Of a stretch of DNA of 64,000 bases, positions 22,837 to 33,012 are shown one piece after another; position 1 is the first letter of the stretch; each line of letters starts with the position of its first letter. The stretch is taken from positions 496,001 through 560,000 of the forward strand of contig JAAVTG010000579.1 of NCBI GenBank assembly GCA_011947345.1. The letters are read 5' to 3'. The notes beneath the pieces were generated by a model that was not told the origin of the DNA, made no database searches, and worked only from the letters and a program-made list of their open reading frames with translations. The DNA comes from Phytophthora quininea. Its lineage: Eukaryota > Oomycota > Peronosporomycetes > Peronosporales > Peronosporaceae. A program made the translations under genes and the position numbers.

Positions 22837-24629
22837 ATGCTGGACGTGCGATCAGTGGGGGCAGACTTGTCCCCGAGGAGCTCGATGCAACGATGGGAGA
22901 CGTCACGTATTTCCTGGACGAGTACGGGTCAACGAGTGCTGTACGACAGAAATTGCACGAGCAGTGGAGCGATATTTGTCAATTGAAGAGCACTGTAAAG
23001 AAGCGGCTGGGAAGCGCGGCAACACCAGTGGAACAGGACAATCAAGAGGATATAAGTGCGGATGCGATTGCTGGGAGTGGCGAGAGGCCACATGACGACG
23101 TAGACTGCATCATGATCGACGTACAATATTTCTTGGACAAATTTGGCTCGACGAAGGCTGTGCGCCAACGATTGGAGAAGCAGCGGAAAGAGATTGTGGG
23201 CTTGCAGCGCACTGTCAGATTTTGGAGGAGCACGTGAGGAAGCGACGGAAAGAACGTGACGAAGAAGATGTGAGCGTGCGAACGAAGGTCGATCTGTTGG
23301 TCGAGTCTGTTGGTGGAGCAGAGACCCCTTTCCGACCCAACTTCGATGAATTTACTGCAGGAAATCATTCAAAGCACCATATATCTGGCAATGACCAACA
23401 TGGTGATGCCATGAGACCGCTACAAATTAATTCCAACTTCCCTGAAGCGAAGAACGCCGTTTATACAGCCTATAAAAGTAAACCAAAGGTGTGTTCATAC
23501 CTGTACTGCACAAACCAACCCCAATATCAAGGATTATGCAACCACCATGGCGGATACAGATTGTGCAAGATTGAAGGCTGCAACCAGCGAGAGAAATCGA
23601 GTCGGCTGCGTGCTCATCATGCCGCAGAGTACGAAGTGAAAGCTACCAATACCAGCATCAAGCCCAAGCTTGACGATCACAAGACGATCCATCAGATTGG
23701 AGGAGAGAGCGGCGATCAAGATAAATCTCGCGAGTTTCTCGTATGCAAGGTCGATGGCTGTGGTAGATATGGGTTCCGAGGGCTATGCCACGTACATCGC
23801 AGCAATTCTCAGAGCCACAGCAGAAGCAGCTCCGTCGAGTCTACTACCTCCAGTAAGTCGAAAGGCACACACAAGGCGATCGGTCACACCGTGTGTTTAT
23901 ATCCTACATGCAGGAAATGGGGATGCGGCACGACGGCAACCGTCTCTACTGCGCAGACCACCAAGCTGGGTCTTGCGAGACTTCAAGTGACGCGCCAAAA
24001 TCCCGCAAAACGTGTCTTGTTGGAGGGTGCAAGAAGGGGTAGTGCGAGAGGGCCTACTGCCGCTAAACTGCGCGGATCACCAAAACTGGACTGGTGCTCA
24101 GTCGAGCCAAGCAAGCGTTCCTCGATTTCGTAAAAGCCACAAGACTTGCAGAGTGAGTGGGTGTATGAAGTGGGTCCGAGATGAAAGTATCTACCGCTAC
24201 CTTGGCTACTGCGTCGACCATCGGGCCGAGTTTGGCCCCGAGAACCGCAACAAGGATGGGAATTCAACGTCGACTGGAGAAAGTGGAATTAGTGAATCTT
24301 TGGCTGAAAGTGAGAAGACCGGGCTTCGAACACAGCGACCAGCTAGCAAGCCCAAGCCTGTCCTGTGTAAATTTCCTGGCTGTGTGAAGCGTAGTCAGCA
24401 CGGCGGCCAAAAACCAGGTAATTGTTTCGCTCACGGAGGCGGCATTCGCTGCAGTGTGTCGGACTGCCCCAAGAAAGCTCAATCGAAAGGGCTGTGTGCA
24501 TCCCATGGAGGCTGGCGGAAATGCAAAGAGGAGGACTGCGAGAAGCACAGAGTTGCTGCGGGATATTGCATGCTACACCATCGAGCACGTAGGGCGAACA
24601 ATACTACTAGTAATGCTTTGGCATCATGA
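22837..24629 (+). CDS. Zinc-repeat protein B (FGST-module class)
   Basis: Second tandem copy. Leader MLDVRSVGGRLVPEELDATM, then two FGST modules (DVTYFLDEYGSTSAVRQKL at about 22899; DVQYFLDKFGSTKAVRQRL at about 23119). A coiled-coil-like RKEIVGLQRTVR segment follows, and then about nine zinc repeats, among them CLYPTCRKWG...YCADH and CKFPGCVKRSQHGGQKPGNCFAH; one repeat (CKIEGCNQREKSSRLRAHH) lacks the third Cys. The reading frame changes at about 23215 (TTTT), 23917 (GGGG) and 24037 (GGGG). Each is healed by adding one base, which restores the repeat spacing every time. About 590 residues. Head-to-tail with gene A (98 bp between). Confidence 0.65.
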
Positions 24630-24665
24630 AGAACTTGTAGACTTCCATAAACAACTTTAACAAGT

Positions 24666-24830
24666 ATTCTGGACCTGCGTGCGGTGGGACGAATCTGAGC
24701 ACCGAGGAGCTGGACGAGACGTCGCCTACTTTCTAGAAGCGTTTGGATCCACGGCGGCGGTGGTTCGCAAGCTGCAGGAGCAGAAGCACGAGATCTGGCG
24801 GCTCCAAGAAGCTGTCAATCGATCTAGTTT
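24666..24830 (+). pseudogene. Truncated FGST-module leader (gene remnant)
   Basis: About 165 bp that repeats the start of genes A and B: ILDLRAVG..., EELDET, then VAYFLEAFGSTAAVVRKLQEQ and KHEIWRLQEAV. The expected ATG is ATT (24666) and no zinc repeats follow before gene C begins at 24878. It could instead be a 5' exon of gene C, since a CAG acceptor occurs just upstream of the gene C ATG, but no good donor is visible. I favour a truncated tandem copy. Confidence 0.45.
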
Positions 24831-24877
24831 TTCATTATCATATCTTGTTGAAATAGTTGTCGCATTCCAGAAAAGAC

Positions 24878-26119
24878 ATGGCTACACTGAGCTTCGAGGA
24901 GCTGGAGCAGATCAAGGCGGACGTGCACTTCTTCCTGGACGCGTTCGGCTCGACCAAGGCCGTTCGACGCAAGCTGAGGCAGCAGCAGAGCGACATCCAG
25001 CGGCTCGAGGGCTGCGTGGGTCGTCTGCAGGGTCGCAGTGGTAAAATCAGTGATAAAGCCAGTAATCCAATCGAGACTTTGAATGCGGAGGAGACGGAGA
25101 GCTCCGACAGCGAGGCGGACGAGGTGAGTCGCATCCATAAGGACGTCGAGTTCTTCCTCAAGCAGTTTGGCTCCACTACAGCCGCGAGAGAGAAGCTGGA
25201 GAGCCAGAAGAAGGAGATCGTCGGCCTGCAGCGCACTGTGCGGTGGCTGGAAGATCGGGAAAGAAAGAGACGAAGAGCTGCCTCAGTCGAGGAGGAGAGA
25301 GGCGACTCTACAGCAGATAGCAGGAGTTTACAGCCTCCTAGACCCAAGAGACAAAGTCTGGGAGCATTCGCAGCGGAAACGTTCTCCGAGCTGCAGGAGT
25401 TGACTCCATTAGAGGCCTCTTCATTGAGGAACAGTGTTGAGCACCGACGAACAGAGTTTCGTCTTCGTCCTCATCGAGATCTTGATGCTCAAGACGAGGC
25501 CAGTCCACTGGTTGGGAGTCCGGGGTCTTCAAACACCCCACGGTCTCACAAGACTTGCCAAGCTGGGCGTTGCAGGAAGTGGGTGATGCACAATGGAGAC
25601 CACCCGCTGTACTGCAGCGAACATCAAGACTGGCAAGACTCCAACAGTGCGGCTCCGGTCGTCCCTGAAAACCCTAGAGGCCACAAAACTTGCAAGTTCC
25701 ACGGCTGCATGAAGTGGGTGAAGCGGATCGACTCGATTTACTGCGTTCTGCACCACGAAGTGTCTGGTGGAGACGCTCAAGAGATGACGAAGGAAGTTAG
25801 CCACGATACCAGCGCGACTCTGCAGAAGAAGGCACTAAAGAGCTCGAAACACAAGAGACCCATATGCAAGGAACCTGGCTGCGGAGGCATGGGGATCTAT
25901 GGCGGATTGAAGCCAGGAAACTGCGCTCGACATGGAGGCGGCCCACGCTGCAAGCATCCAGGATGCACCAAGCAGCGTCAGCGCAAGGGGCTGTGTGTCG
26001 TGCATGGAGGGTGGAAGAAATGCAGGGCGGATGGCTGCAGGAGGCTCGGCTGCGACGACGGCTTTTGTGCCGCGCACCGCGAGGCTGCATCTGAAGACGA
26101 GTTCTACGACACTGACTAA
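24878..26119 (+). CDS. Zinc-repeat protein C (FGST-module class)
   Basis: Third tandem copy and the only one with a single intact frame (413 residues). MATLSFEELEQIK then two FGST modules (DVHFFLDAFGSTKAVRRKL at about 24920; DVEFFLKQFGSTTAAREKL at about 25142), each followed by a short heptad-like helix (QQQSDIQRLEGCVGRLQ; SQKKEIVGLQRTVRWLEDRE). A basic patch RERKRRRAAS could be a nuclear signal. Five zinc repeats at the C terminus include CKHPGCTKQRQRKGLCVVH and CRADGCRRLGCDDGFCAAH, ending in an acidic tail. The ATG at 24878 is the first in frame. Because it is unbroken, this is the best reference for the family. Confidence 0.75.
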   Translation: MATLSFEELEQIKADVHFFLDAFGSTKAVRRKLRQQQSDIQRLEGCVGRLQGRSGKISDKASNPIETLNAEETESSDSEADEVSRIHKDVEFFLKQFGSTTAAREKLESQKKEIVGLQRTVRWLEDRERKRRRAASVEEERGDSTADSRSLQPPRPKRQSLGAFAAETFSELQELTPLEASSLRNSVEHRRTEFRLRPHRDLDAQDEASPLVGSPGSSNTPRSHKTCQAGRCRKWVMHNGDHPLYCSEHQDWQDSNSAAPVVPENPRGHKTCKFHGCMKWVKRIDSIYCVLHHEVSGGDAQEMTKEVSHDTSATLQKKALKSSKHKRPICKEPGCGGMGIYGGLKPGNCARHGGGPRCKHPGCTKQRQRKGLCVVHGGWKKCRADGCRRLGCDDGFCAAHREAASEDEFYDTD

Positions 26120-26220
26120 GGACTCAAACCGCTTCATTTCTACTCTACCGATACTACTCGTACACATTCTCTTGGACAACAACTAACAAACATTGGAGGC
26201 CTCCTTGCCGTTCTTGGGCT

Positions 26221-27696
26221 TTATGGCAGCATGGGCAGCTGTGGGTCGGCGTGGTTGATGAGCAAATCGACCGCCACCTCGAACGTCGTGAGGTAGTAGC
26301 CCAGCTCGCCAGTGATATCTTGTGGGTCGCACATGACTCGAAGGAGCTCGCGCGTGATCAGGAGCTGCGAGAGGTTGCTCATGACCAACGCGAACACATG
26401 CACCGAAATGAACTCGTCCGTGGTGAGCGACGGCCGCAGCACCATATCCAGCTCGTCGACTGACGTAAGGCTACTGCTAGTGGTGCCGTCGGACGAGGAC
26501 GATCGAGATGAGCCACACGTCTGGAAGATGGCGCCTGCAGCTCGTGCCAAACACTTGAGCTTGTCCAAGGGGAGCGAGTACTCGTTCACACGACGCAGCT
26601 CTCGACGGGCATCTTCCCAGTCGCTGCCAGAACCTGCCGCGATGTGTGCGGGCACTCCGAAGAACGATTGTGGCTTGGTCTGCAGCACTTTGATCTTGTC
26701 CTGCAGCGCGCGTTCGTCCTCCCAGTCCGACAGAGTGTGAAGCGCTTCGTGCACGTGGTCTTCCAGCGGCACTAGAACGCGCTTCTGCACAAAGCTGCCC
26801 ACTGCGATCTTCACCTCGTCCAGAAACTCATCGTAGTCCGGCTCCGAGCGCTCGGAGGACGCTGCTGCCAATTGTGTCAACAGTACTTCGTCCTTCAGCA
26901 TCGCTCTCTTGATCTGGCCCATCCTTCTCGACACAGTGCTCAACAACGTGCGAGCCTTGCGCTCTGGCATGGTCATGTGCATGTCGTTCAGACTCGTGCG
27001 GGTCAAGTCCGTCACAAAGAGCTGGCACGAGCGCGTCACCTTATGGTCCGGCGAGGCGAAAATCTCCTCGACCAGCTGGGCCGCGCTCACCTGGTTCTTG
27101 AGGAAGAAGCAGGTGCATCCGCCGCGATCGAAGACGTCGCAATGGCGGTGCACGCCAACGAACTCCTGCAGCAGCAGCACGGCCTTCCTGCGTCGCGGCC
27201 CCAGTGGCGCTGGGGCTACTAGCGCTGCTGTCTGTCTCAAGAACGAGTCGAAGACGACTCTCCTCTGGGCGTTGAGCGAGCCTCGAAAGTGGAAGAACTT
27301 CTTGGGCAGTCGGAACCTCCGCAGGCCTCGGAACGTGCCCCACAGCGCCTTCCGCACCGGTGCGTCCGTCATGCTGGCCTGCTGCACCTGCGAGTAGAAG
27401 AGCATCATCTCCTTGAGCGTCTTGCTGACCTCCCACTTCTTCTGGGTCTCTGCATCTCGCACTTTGAGCACAAACACTGTATGGCCATCGACCGTCTCCA
27501 CTTTGGCGCATCTCACCACCACCGCGTAGCGGATATGCAGGTCTAAATACTCTCTCGAGGCCGAGTGCGGGTGGAATCCATGGCTCTCGTCGCCCAAGGA
27601 GCTTCTACTGACCCTACCGCAGCGACAGACGCGTGACGTCGACGCCGACTTGTTTGTGGCAGCGTCTTGTCCATCTCTTGTTGGGGTCTTGCTCAT
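26221..27696 (-). CDS. PX-VPS9 domain protein, predicted Rab5-type GEF
   Basis: 491 residues. An N-terminal PX-like domain (YAVVVRCAKVETVDGHTVFV... then EMMLFYSQVQ) should bind phosphoinositides on endosomes. A C-terminal VPS9 domain runs over roughly the last 200 residues (SLPLDKLKCLARAA, then FISVHVFALVMSNLSQLL and GELGYYLTTFEVAVDLL). VPS9 domains catalyse GDP/GTP exchange on Rab5-family GTPases in early endosome traffic. The conserved Asp and Tyr region (DITGELGYYLTT) is present. No frameshift in this part. The start at 27696 is only the first Met in frame. An acidic ORF overlaps it upstream in another frame and may be the real N terminus. Convergent with gene C (101 bp). Confidence 0.8.
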   Translation of the reverse strand: MSKTPTRDGQDAATNKSASTSRVCRCGRVSRSSLGDESHGFHPHSASREYLDLHIRYAVVVRCAKVETVDGHTVFVLKVRDAETQKKWEVSKTLKEMMLFYSQVQQASMTDAPVRKALWGTFRGLRRFRLPKKFFHFRGSLNAQRRVVFDSFLRQTAALVAPAPLGPRRRKAVLLLQEFVGVHRHCDVFDRGGCTCFFLKNQVSAAQLVEEIFASPDHKVTRSCQLFVTDLTRTSLNDMHMTMPERKARTLLSTVSRRMGQIKRAMLKDEVLLTQLAAASSERSEPDYDEFLDEVKIAVGSFVQKRVLVPLEDHVHEALHTLSDWEDERALQDKIKVLQTKPQSFFGVPAHIAAGSGSDWEDARRELRRVNEYSLPLDKLKCLARAAGAIFQTCGSSRSSSSDGTTSSSLTSVDELDMVLRPSLTTDEFISVHVFALVMSNLSQLLITRELLRVMCDPQDITGELGYYLTTFEVAVDLLINHADPQLPMLP

Positions 27697-27991
27697 CGGG
27701 GGCGTCTGGCTGCTCTCCGAAGGCTGCGATCAACTTGTCGGCTCCGTCGTCGTCGTCTTCTGCGTCGTCGTCTTGGTCGTTGATTGGCTCCATCTCTGGT
27801 TGGGACTCGCCGTGATCCACGGTGGGGGCTCGTGGCCGCTTGCGGCGGCTCTCCGGCTGGCTGTCGAGCGGCTCCACGAGGCACTGGCCGCCCATGAGCC
27901 GGCCCAGCGCCGCCGAATCCAGCGACAGCTCGGCAAAGTCCTCGTCCGGCAGCAGCTCGTCCGTCAGGCGGATCTCGCTTGCGTCCTCCAT
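27614..27991 (-). CDS. Acidic ORF overlapping the PX-VPS9 start
   Basis: 125 residues from MEDASEIRLTDELLPDEDF, with an acidic run (DQDDDAEDDDDGADK) and a basic end (NKRWTRRCHKQ). It overlaps the PX-VPS9 reading by 83 bp in a different frame on the same strand. Same-strand overlap of this size is unusual, so it is probably the first part of the PX-VPS9 protein separated by frameshifts, or a separate small gene. No domain recognised. Confidence 0.4.
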   Translation of the reverse strand: MEDASEIRLTDELLPDEDFAELSLDSAALGRLMGGQCLVEPLDSQPESRRKRPRAPTVDHGESQPEMEPINDQDDDAEDDDDGADKLIAAFGEQPDAPDEQDPNKRWTRRCHKQVGVDVTRLSLR

Positions 27992-28126
27992 GGCGAATCT
28001 CAAAATGACCACGCACTGTTGTTGCTCTTGTATGGAGTTCACTGTCGACACCGCGCCCATCCGGAGACAGAAAAAGTCTCCAAGTAGTCCACGTTCAAGT
28101 CGGTGCACAACCTTGAAGGACATCAT

Positions 28127-28953
28127 CCTGCTTGGGCTTTCCTCATAGCATCGCTATGAGCTGAGCGTCGTCAATTGCACGAGGAGGAGGCTATCGCTCA
28201 TCATACCACCAAGGCCATGGCACCTTGGAGCGCAGTGTCTTCATGGTGAGAATTGTTGCCGAGAAGACTCGTGTCGAGTGTTTAGATTTTTTAGTGCATG
28301 CGACGCCTTTTGCAGTTGCTTTGTGCTTCTCGAGTCCAATTACTCTCGCCATGCGGTGGCTAGCTGCAGTTGCTCGGCCGACCAGCAGCTATTGTCAGCT
28401 TTATTTGCCAGCAGCTCGAAGTCCTTGGCCATCCTTTCGTCGTCGACGCGGGTTTTGCGTGGTGGTAGATGTCGAAGCTGAGCAGGATGCTGCCGCGCAT
28501 TGAAGTGCAGGCTCCGAGGAGGTATTCGCTTGACCACCAACCGTTTGCTTCTCGCAAAGCGCCATACTAAACGAGGAGCTGCCTGCAGCGGGGCCACGAT
28601 GGACTTGGCGTCAACTGGCGTGCGACTGGTAAGCATGTCGAAGTGGACGCCAAGCAATCGAAGGTGAGCCGGATCGATCGCGGAGGATACGGTCGCGCCA
28701 ACGCAGTTGCCGTTCTGGTGTATCAAGTCAGGCGATGGGATTTTCATGCTTCATGCCTAGGCTCTCCGCTTGTTGATGCACTACGTGATGCCCATCGAGA
28801 AAGGCCGTAGGAGCCCATTCCAGTTTGCCTAGCGAGCAACAAGACCCGGCGGTATGGCGGAGATGTTCTCCGTCGCGCTCATGGTGCCGGCACAGGAAGA
28901 AGCTGAGCCGGAGCGCCGATCCGACGAGCAGGAAGCGGAGCTGGTGGAGAGAG
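28127..28953. other. Intergenic, possible small ORF only
   Basis: About 830 bp between the acidic ORF and zinc-repeat gene 8. A 135-residue minus-strand reading at 28340-28747 lacks a recognised domain. Its C-terminal half (ERMAKDFELLANKADNSCWS) has natural-looking composition, so a decayed gene is possible. Nothing else seen. Confidence 0.35.
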
Positions 28954-29357
28954 ATGTTCGACTTTGGGCCCTCAGCGACCCTGGTCTTCGTGATGCCGAT
29001 CGCTCCGCAGCCGAAAGTCAAGACGTTGAAACGGGGCAGGTGCGAGGTGGAAAGCTGCGTCATGGTTGGAATGCACCGAGGCTTCTGCTTCAAGCACGCC
29101 AACGAGCGAGGCATCCCCACAAACCGCGAGTGCAAAGTTGAAGGCTGCAAAACGTTTTCGCATCAAGGAGGTTTCTGCGCGAAGCACCAGCGCTGCAAGG
29201 CGCCCGGATGTGAGAAGGCCAAGGCGTCCGGCATGGCGTCGAAGGATTCTGCTCCAAGCACGGCGGTGGCGGCACGCGCGACAAACATGAACGTTGTGAA
29301 GCGAGAGCTGCCAGCAAGAGGAGGTTGCACGCGACCGACACTCGTAAGGCTGCCTGA
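28954..29357 (+). CDS. Zinc-repeat protein 8 (MPIA-motif class, short)
   Basis: About 134 residues. MFDFGPSATLVFVMPIA at the very N terminus is the clearest copy of the shared motif and sets the start at 28954. Three zinc repeats follow: CEVESCVMVGMHRGFCFKH, CKVEGCKTFSHQGGFCAKH, and a third that is completed (GFCSKHGGGG) only after a one-base frame change near 29230. An out-of-frame ATG at 28854 opens an acidic reading and could supply a longer N terminus if another base is missing. Function unknown. Confidence 0.6.
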
Positions 29358-29447
29358 ATAATCTCAAGAAGAGTTTCATCATAAAGTAGACGTGAATTCC
29401 AGGCACCAAGTACACTAGAATGCAATACTACGCCACGTATTCACGGT

Positions 29448-30641
29448 CTACAAGATATTGAAGCTAGAAGTGGACAGCGCGCTATCACTGCATCTATCAG
29501 ACGCCAACGCGGACGAAACGGTGAACGCATTGAAAATTGCTTTTCCGCGAGACAACATACGAGCTCGAGCTACATCAGTCGAGTTCATTGCATCAGCATC
29601 GCTCAAGCAACCGCCGCAGAACGTCACCTTTCGCCGCGACAGCAGCAGGTTTGTGTCCACGAAGCTCATCCTTTGAGTGAGTTTGCAGGCGCTGCACACG
29701 AACCCGAAGCACAACTTGCAGGTGCTGTTGCTCTTGCCAAAGTCGCCAAGTCTGACGGCCAGTAATTGGCGCCGAGCAGGTCACGCAAACGCTTTTCTTG
29801 TTGGGAGCGCCGTTCTGCTTCGATTCCGCGTACCGCTTTTCTAGCATGAAGGCGAGCTTCGTCATGCGTCCGCAATGAGCGTATTTGGCACATGCCATCA
29901 GCGAGTTGGCCATGGAGGGCACTGCGATCTTCTTAATCATGTCACCACAAGGGTCCATGACGGCGAAACCCAGCAAGTCGAACGAATTGGGCTTCGTCTG
30001 CTCCCACAAGCCCACCGCCGACAGGTTAGCTCGGATTCTGTTTGGAAGCTACGGCGTACCTGGGAAGTTAATAGAGTGCATGAGGTGGTAGCCCAACCGC
30101 TCGCCGTTGCCTCCTTGACGTACCCGGTGCCTTCTAGATACACGTAGTCTCGGTTCTTGACCAGACTCGTCGAAGCGAACGGGAGATCGACCTCCATCCA
30201 TTTGACGACCAACGACTGGAAGAGCTCCTCCAACGAAGGCTCCACCACTGAATCCAACATAGCAGCGCCGCTCCAGTCATCCATATATGAAGACTTGATC
30301 CGCGTCTCCTCTAGCGTCGTGCTCACCAGTCCGTACAGCAAGTCCTCAAGTTTGCCTTCCACCGGCCCAATGCCCATGACCACGGGAAGGCCGTTGCCCG
30401 TCACTAGGTCTCCAGTGTGAACAGAAGCGGTCGACCGCTCCGTGTACAGCTTGATGTCCTTATGCTGCTTGACGATCTTCCAGCGCTGAGGGTCCACCCG
30501 ATACTGCTGCGCCTTGATAGCGTCCCGCCTCGCTACGCTCTCCATGATCACTTTGTTGGCCAAGTTTTTCAAAGCGACCCGGTCCTGCTCGGTCACAACC
30601 AGCTCCGGAAAGGGATTCACGACAAACCGTCCCTTGAGCAT
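29448..30641 (-). CDS. START-FYVE lipid-binding protein
   Basis: START-like domain (NPFPELVVTEQD, ... WKIVKQHKDIKLYTERS ..., ... SLEELFQSLVVKWMEVDLPF ... KNRDYVYLEGTGYVKEATA) followed by a FYVE-type zinc finger (CVTCSAPI, CKLCFGFVCSACKL, FCGGCL). Such START-FYVE proteins are numerous in oomycetes and are thought to bind lipids at PI3P-rich endosomal membranes. Start 30641 (MLKGRFVVNPFPEL); the upstream frame is open but starts without ATG. One intron of about 70 nt is inferred near 29995-30065. Frame changes near 30090 and 29750 are needed for the zinc-finger cysteines to line up. The C-terminal tail is Ser-rich. Confidence 0.75.
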
Positions 30642-31028
30642 GGCGAACGATACCGTAGCGTCTGGAGATCGACTGGTAAGGACGACGGGAATCTGCAAGT
30701 GCGTTTGCCAGTAGTTGGTGGTGGTGGTCGAGTTCGGCCGAGCCGACAGAGTTGACCGCCAACTGTCCTAAGAACGCAGACGCACTGAACGCCGTCTTTC
30801 CACCTTGAAAAATAGAGAGGTTTTTGGTGCGACGGGAATGCTAGTGCTGCATTGCTGTCTCGCACTCACGCTGACAGCTCTTGTCAGGACATTTTTTCCT
30901 TTCCGGCAAGTTGCCTTTTTGCGTCACTTCAACTTACCGTTTTTGGTTCAGTGCAGGAGAAAATGGGTACAGCAGGTACCCATTTTATTTGCTCCCCAAG
31001 AAGTCGGGCGACGACGTCAGCCGATCCA

Positions 31029-32770
31029 ATGACGTCCGCGAGTGCCAACGGCGGGCTGGGCGCCATGAAGCTGGGGAGCTGCCGGCGCTGGAGGACGTGC
31101 CCCCAACGAGCGCATGCGTCTGTTCCGCCAGAAGCTCAAGCTCTGCTGCGCGCTGTACGACTTCTCGGACATGCGCAAGCAAGTACGCGAGAAGGAGGCC
31201 AAGCGCAACGCCCTGCTGCAGATTGTCGAGTATATCTCGGCCGGCAAGGTGGCTTGGGACCCGAGCGTCGTGGCTGACCTGCTCGAGTGCGTGGGCGCCA
31301 ACATCTTCCGCCATTTGGGACGGGGCTCGGCCACGGGGCGACCAACTCCAGCGGCAACGCGGAAGGTGAGAAGCGGACCTTTTATTGTGTGTTTTCGCTA
31401 CTAAATGTCTATTTTGTAGTCCCGGAAGATGACGAGCCCATGCTGGAGCCGTCGTGGCCGCACATGCAGCTGGTGTACGAGATTCTACTGCGCTTCGTGC
31501 TGTCGAAAGAAGTGGACTCGAGGACGGCGAAGGAGTACTTTAGCAAGAAGTTTATGATCAAGCTGCTGAATCTGTTCGACTCGGAGGACCCGAGAGAGGG
31601 ACTACCTCAAGGTGAGTTGGACGGAGAGCTTAAGGTGTGTAGTGGGATTGTGGTGGTGACTTTGTTTTGTGCTGAGTTTTAGACGATTCTGCATCGCATT
31701 TATGGCAAGTCGATGGCGCTGCGGTCGTTCATCCGACGCTCTATCAATGACATGTTCTACACGTTCGTGTACGAGACCGAGTCGCTGCAAGGGGTTGGCG
31801 AGCTACTGGAGATTCTAGGAAGGTGTGTGGTGCTAGCTTGTATGAGGTGGCGGTGTCTTGCGTTGCTGACTAGTCTTATTGTTCCATTGCAGTATTATCA
31901 ATGGCTTTGCATTGCCGCTCAAACCAGAGCATCAGAACTTCCTCGAGCGCGCGCTCCTTCCTCTGCACACAGTACGCTTGCGTTGCAGGCACTTTGGACA
32001 GTCGATAGTGGGTTTGCTGATTGTATGTGTGTGTCACTTCAACTTCAAATCTGCAGGCGGGGAATCTGGCGATGTTCCACCAGCAACTTGCCTACTGCAC
32101 AACGCAGTTCGTGGAGAAGGACCCGCAAACCGCCGAGCCGATCATCCTAGCGCTGCTCAAGTATTGGCCGGTGACGGCTAGTGCCAAGGAGGTGAGATGG
32201 AGATAATCGGCTTGTCCTGAGTTGAGACCTTTAACGTGGTTGTCTTTCTTATCGCCTGCAGATTTTGTTCCTGAACGAGCTCGAGGAGATCATCGAGATG
32301 ATTCAGATGGAGCAGTTTGCGGTCGTCATGCGGCCGCTCTTCCTGCGGATATCGCAGGCTGTTTGCAGTAGCCACTTCCAGGTCTCGCAGCGCGCCTTAT
32401 ATTTATGGAATAACGAGGCGCTGGTGCGGCTGGTGAGCGCGCGACGCGCCGAGATCCTCCCGCTCATCTTCGGCGCGCTGTACCGCAACTGCGAGAACCA
32501 CTGGCACAGCACGGTGCAGACCTTGACGTACAATGTGCTGAAGCTCTTTATGGAGATGGACTCGCAACTCTTCGATCAGTGCTCGGCGCAGTTCGAGGAG
32601 CGCGAGGGAAGGTGGGCACTCCGACTTTGATCCTGCGTATGCTGGTTTTAACATGTTGATGACAAACTTTTGTTGTTGTTGCTGGATGCAGGGCGCAGCA
32701 GACGACGGAGCAGCGCCAGCAGAAGTGGGCCGCCTTAGAACGCCGCTTGCAGGCGCAAGAACCGATGTGA
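31029..32770 (+). CDS. PP2A regulatory subunit B56 (B'), intron-rich copy
   Basis: HEAT-repeat regulatory subunit that targets protein phosphatase 2A. Conserved blocks include [55 protein letters not shown]-like [18 protein letters not shown] and [15 protein letters not shown]. Seven exons, with introns at 31366-31419, 31612-31682, 31823-31892, 31972-32056, 32192-32261 and 32612-32691, all GT-AG. Start at 31029 (MTSASANGG). Frame repairs are needed at about 31074 (GGGG), 31104 (CCCCC) and 31335 (GGGG), and one AG unit is missing at about 31594. The short C terminus ([12 protein letters not shown]) is typical. A second B56 gene lies at 38884-40553 on the other strand. Confidence 0.9.
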
Positions 32771-33012
32771 TGTAGTACGCATTAAAGAGCAAGTGCACAA
32801 GTAACGCGACAGCAAAAGTCCCACAACTGTGGAGGACGGCAGCGGAGGAAAGCAGATGTGTGTATGTGAGCAGATAACTAGGCAGGCAGCGCAGGCAACA
32901 AGTAGATAGGTAGACCTTACTCCGACATCATAACCCGCCGCCGTTTGCGAGCCGCGTTTTGCATCTTGCTGTGTACTATTTTTCTGGTGTTACGAGCTTG
33001 CCAGCAGTCTTC

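Noticed and set aside
10146..29357. Zinc-repeat genes as WRKY transcription factors
   Set aside because: No WRKYGQK-type domain in any of the eight; only the CxxxxC...CxxH modules are shared with plant WRKY19-like proteins.
10146..29357. Zinc-repeat array as a CRISPR or DNA-level tandem repeat
   Set aside because: The units are conserved only at the Cys/His/Gly codons; there is no identical spacer-separated DNA repeat.
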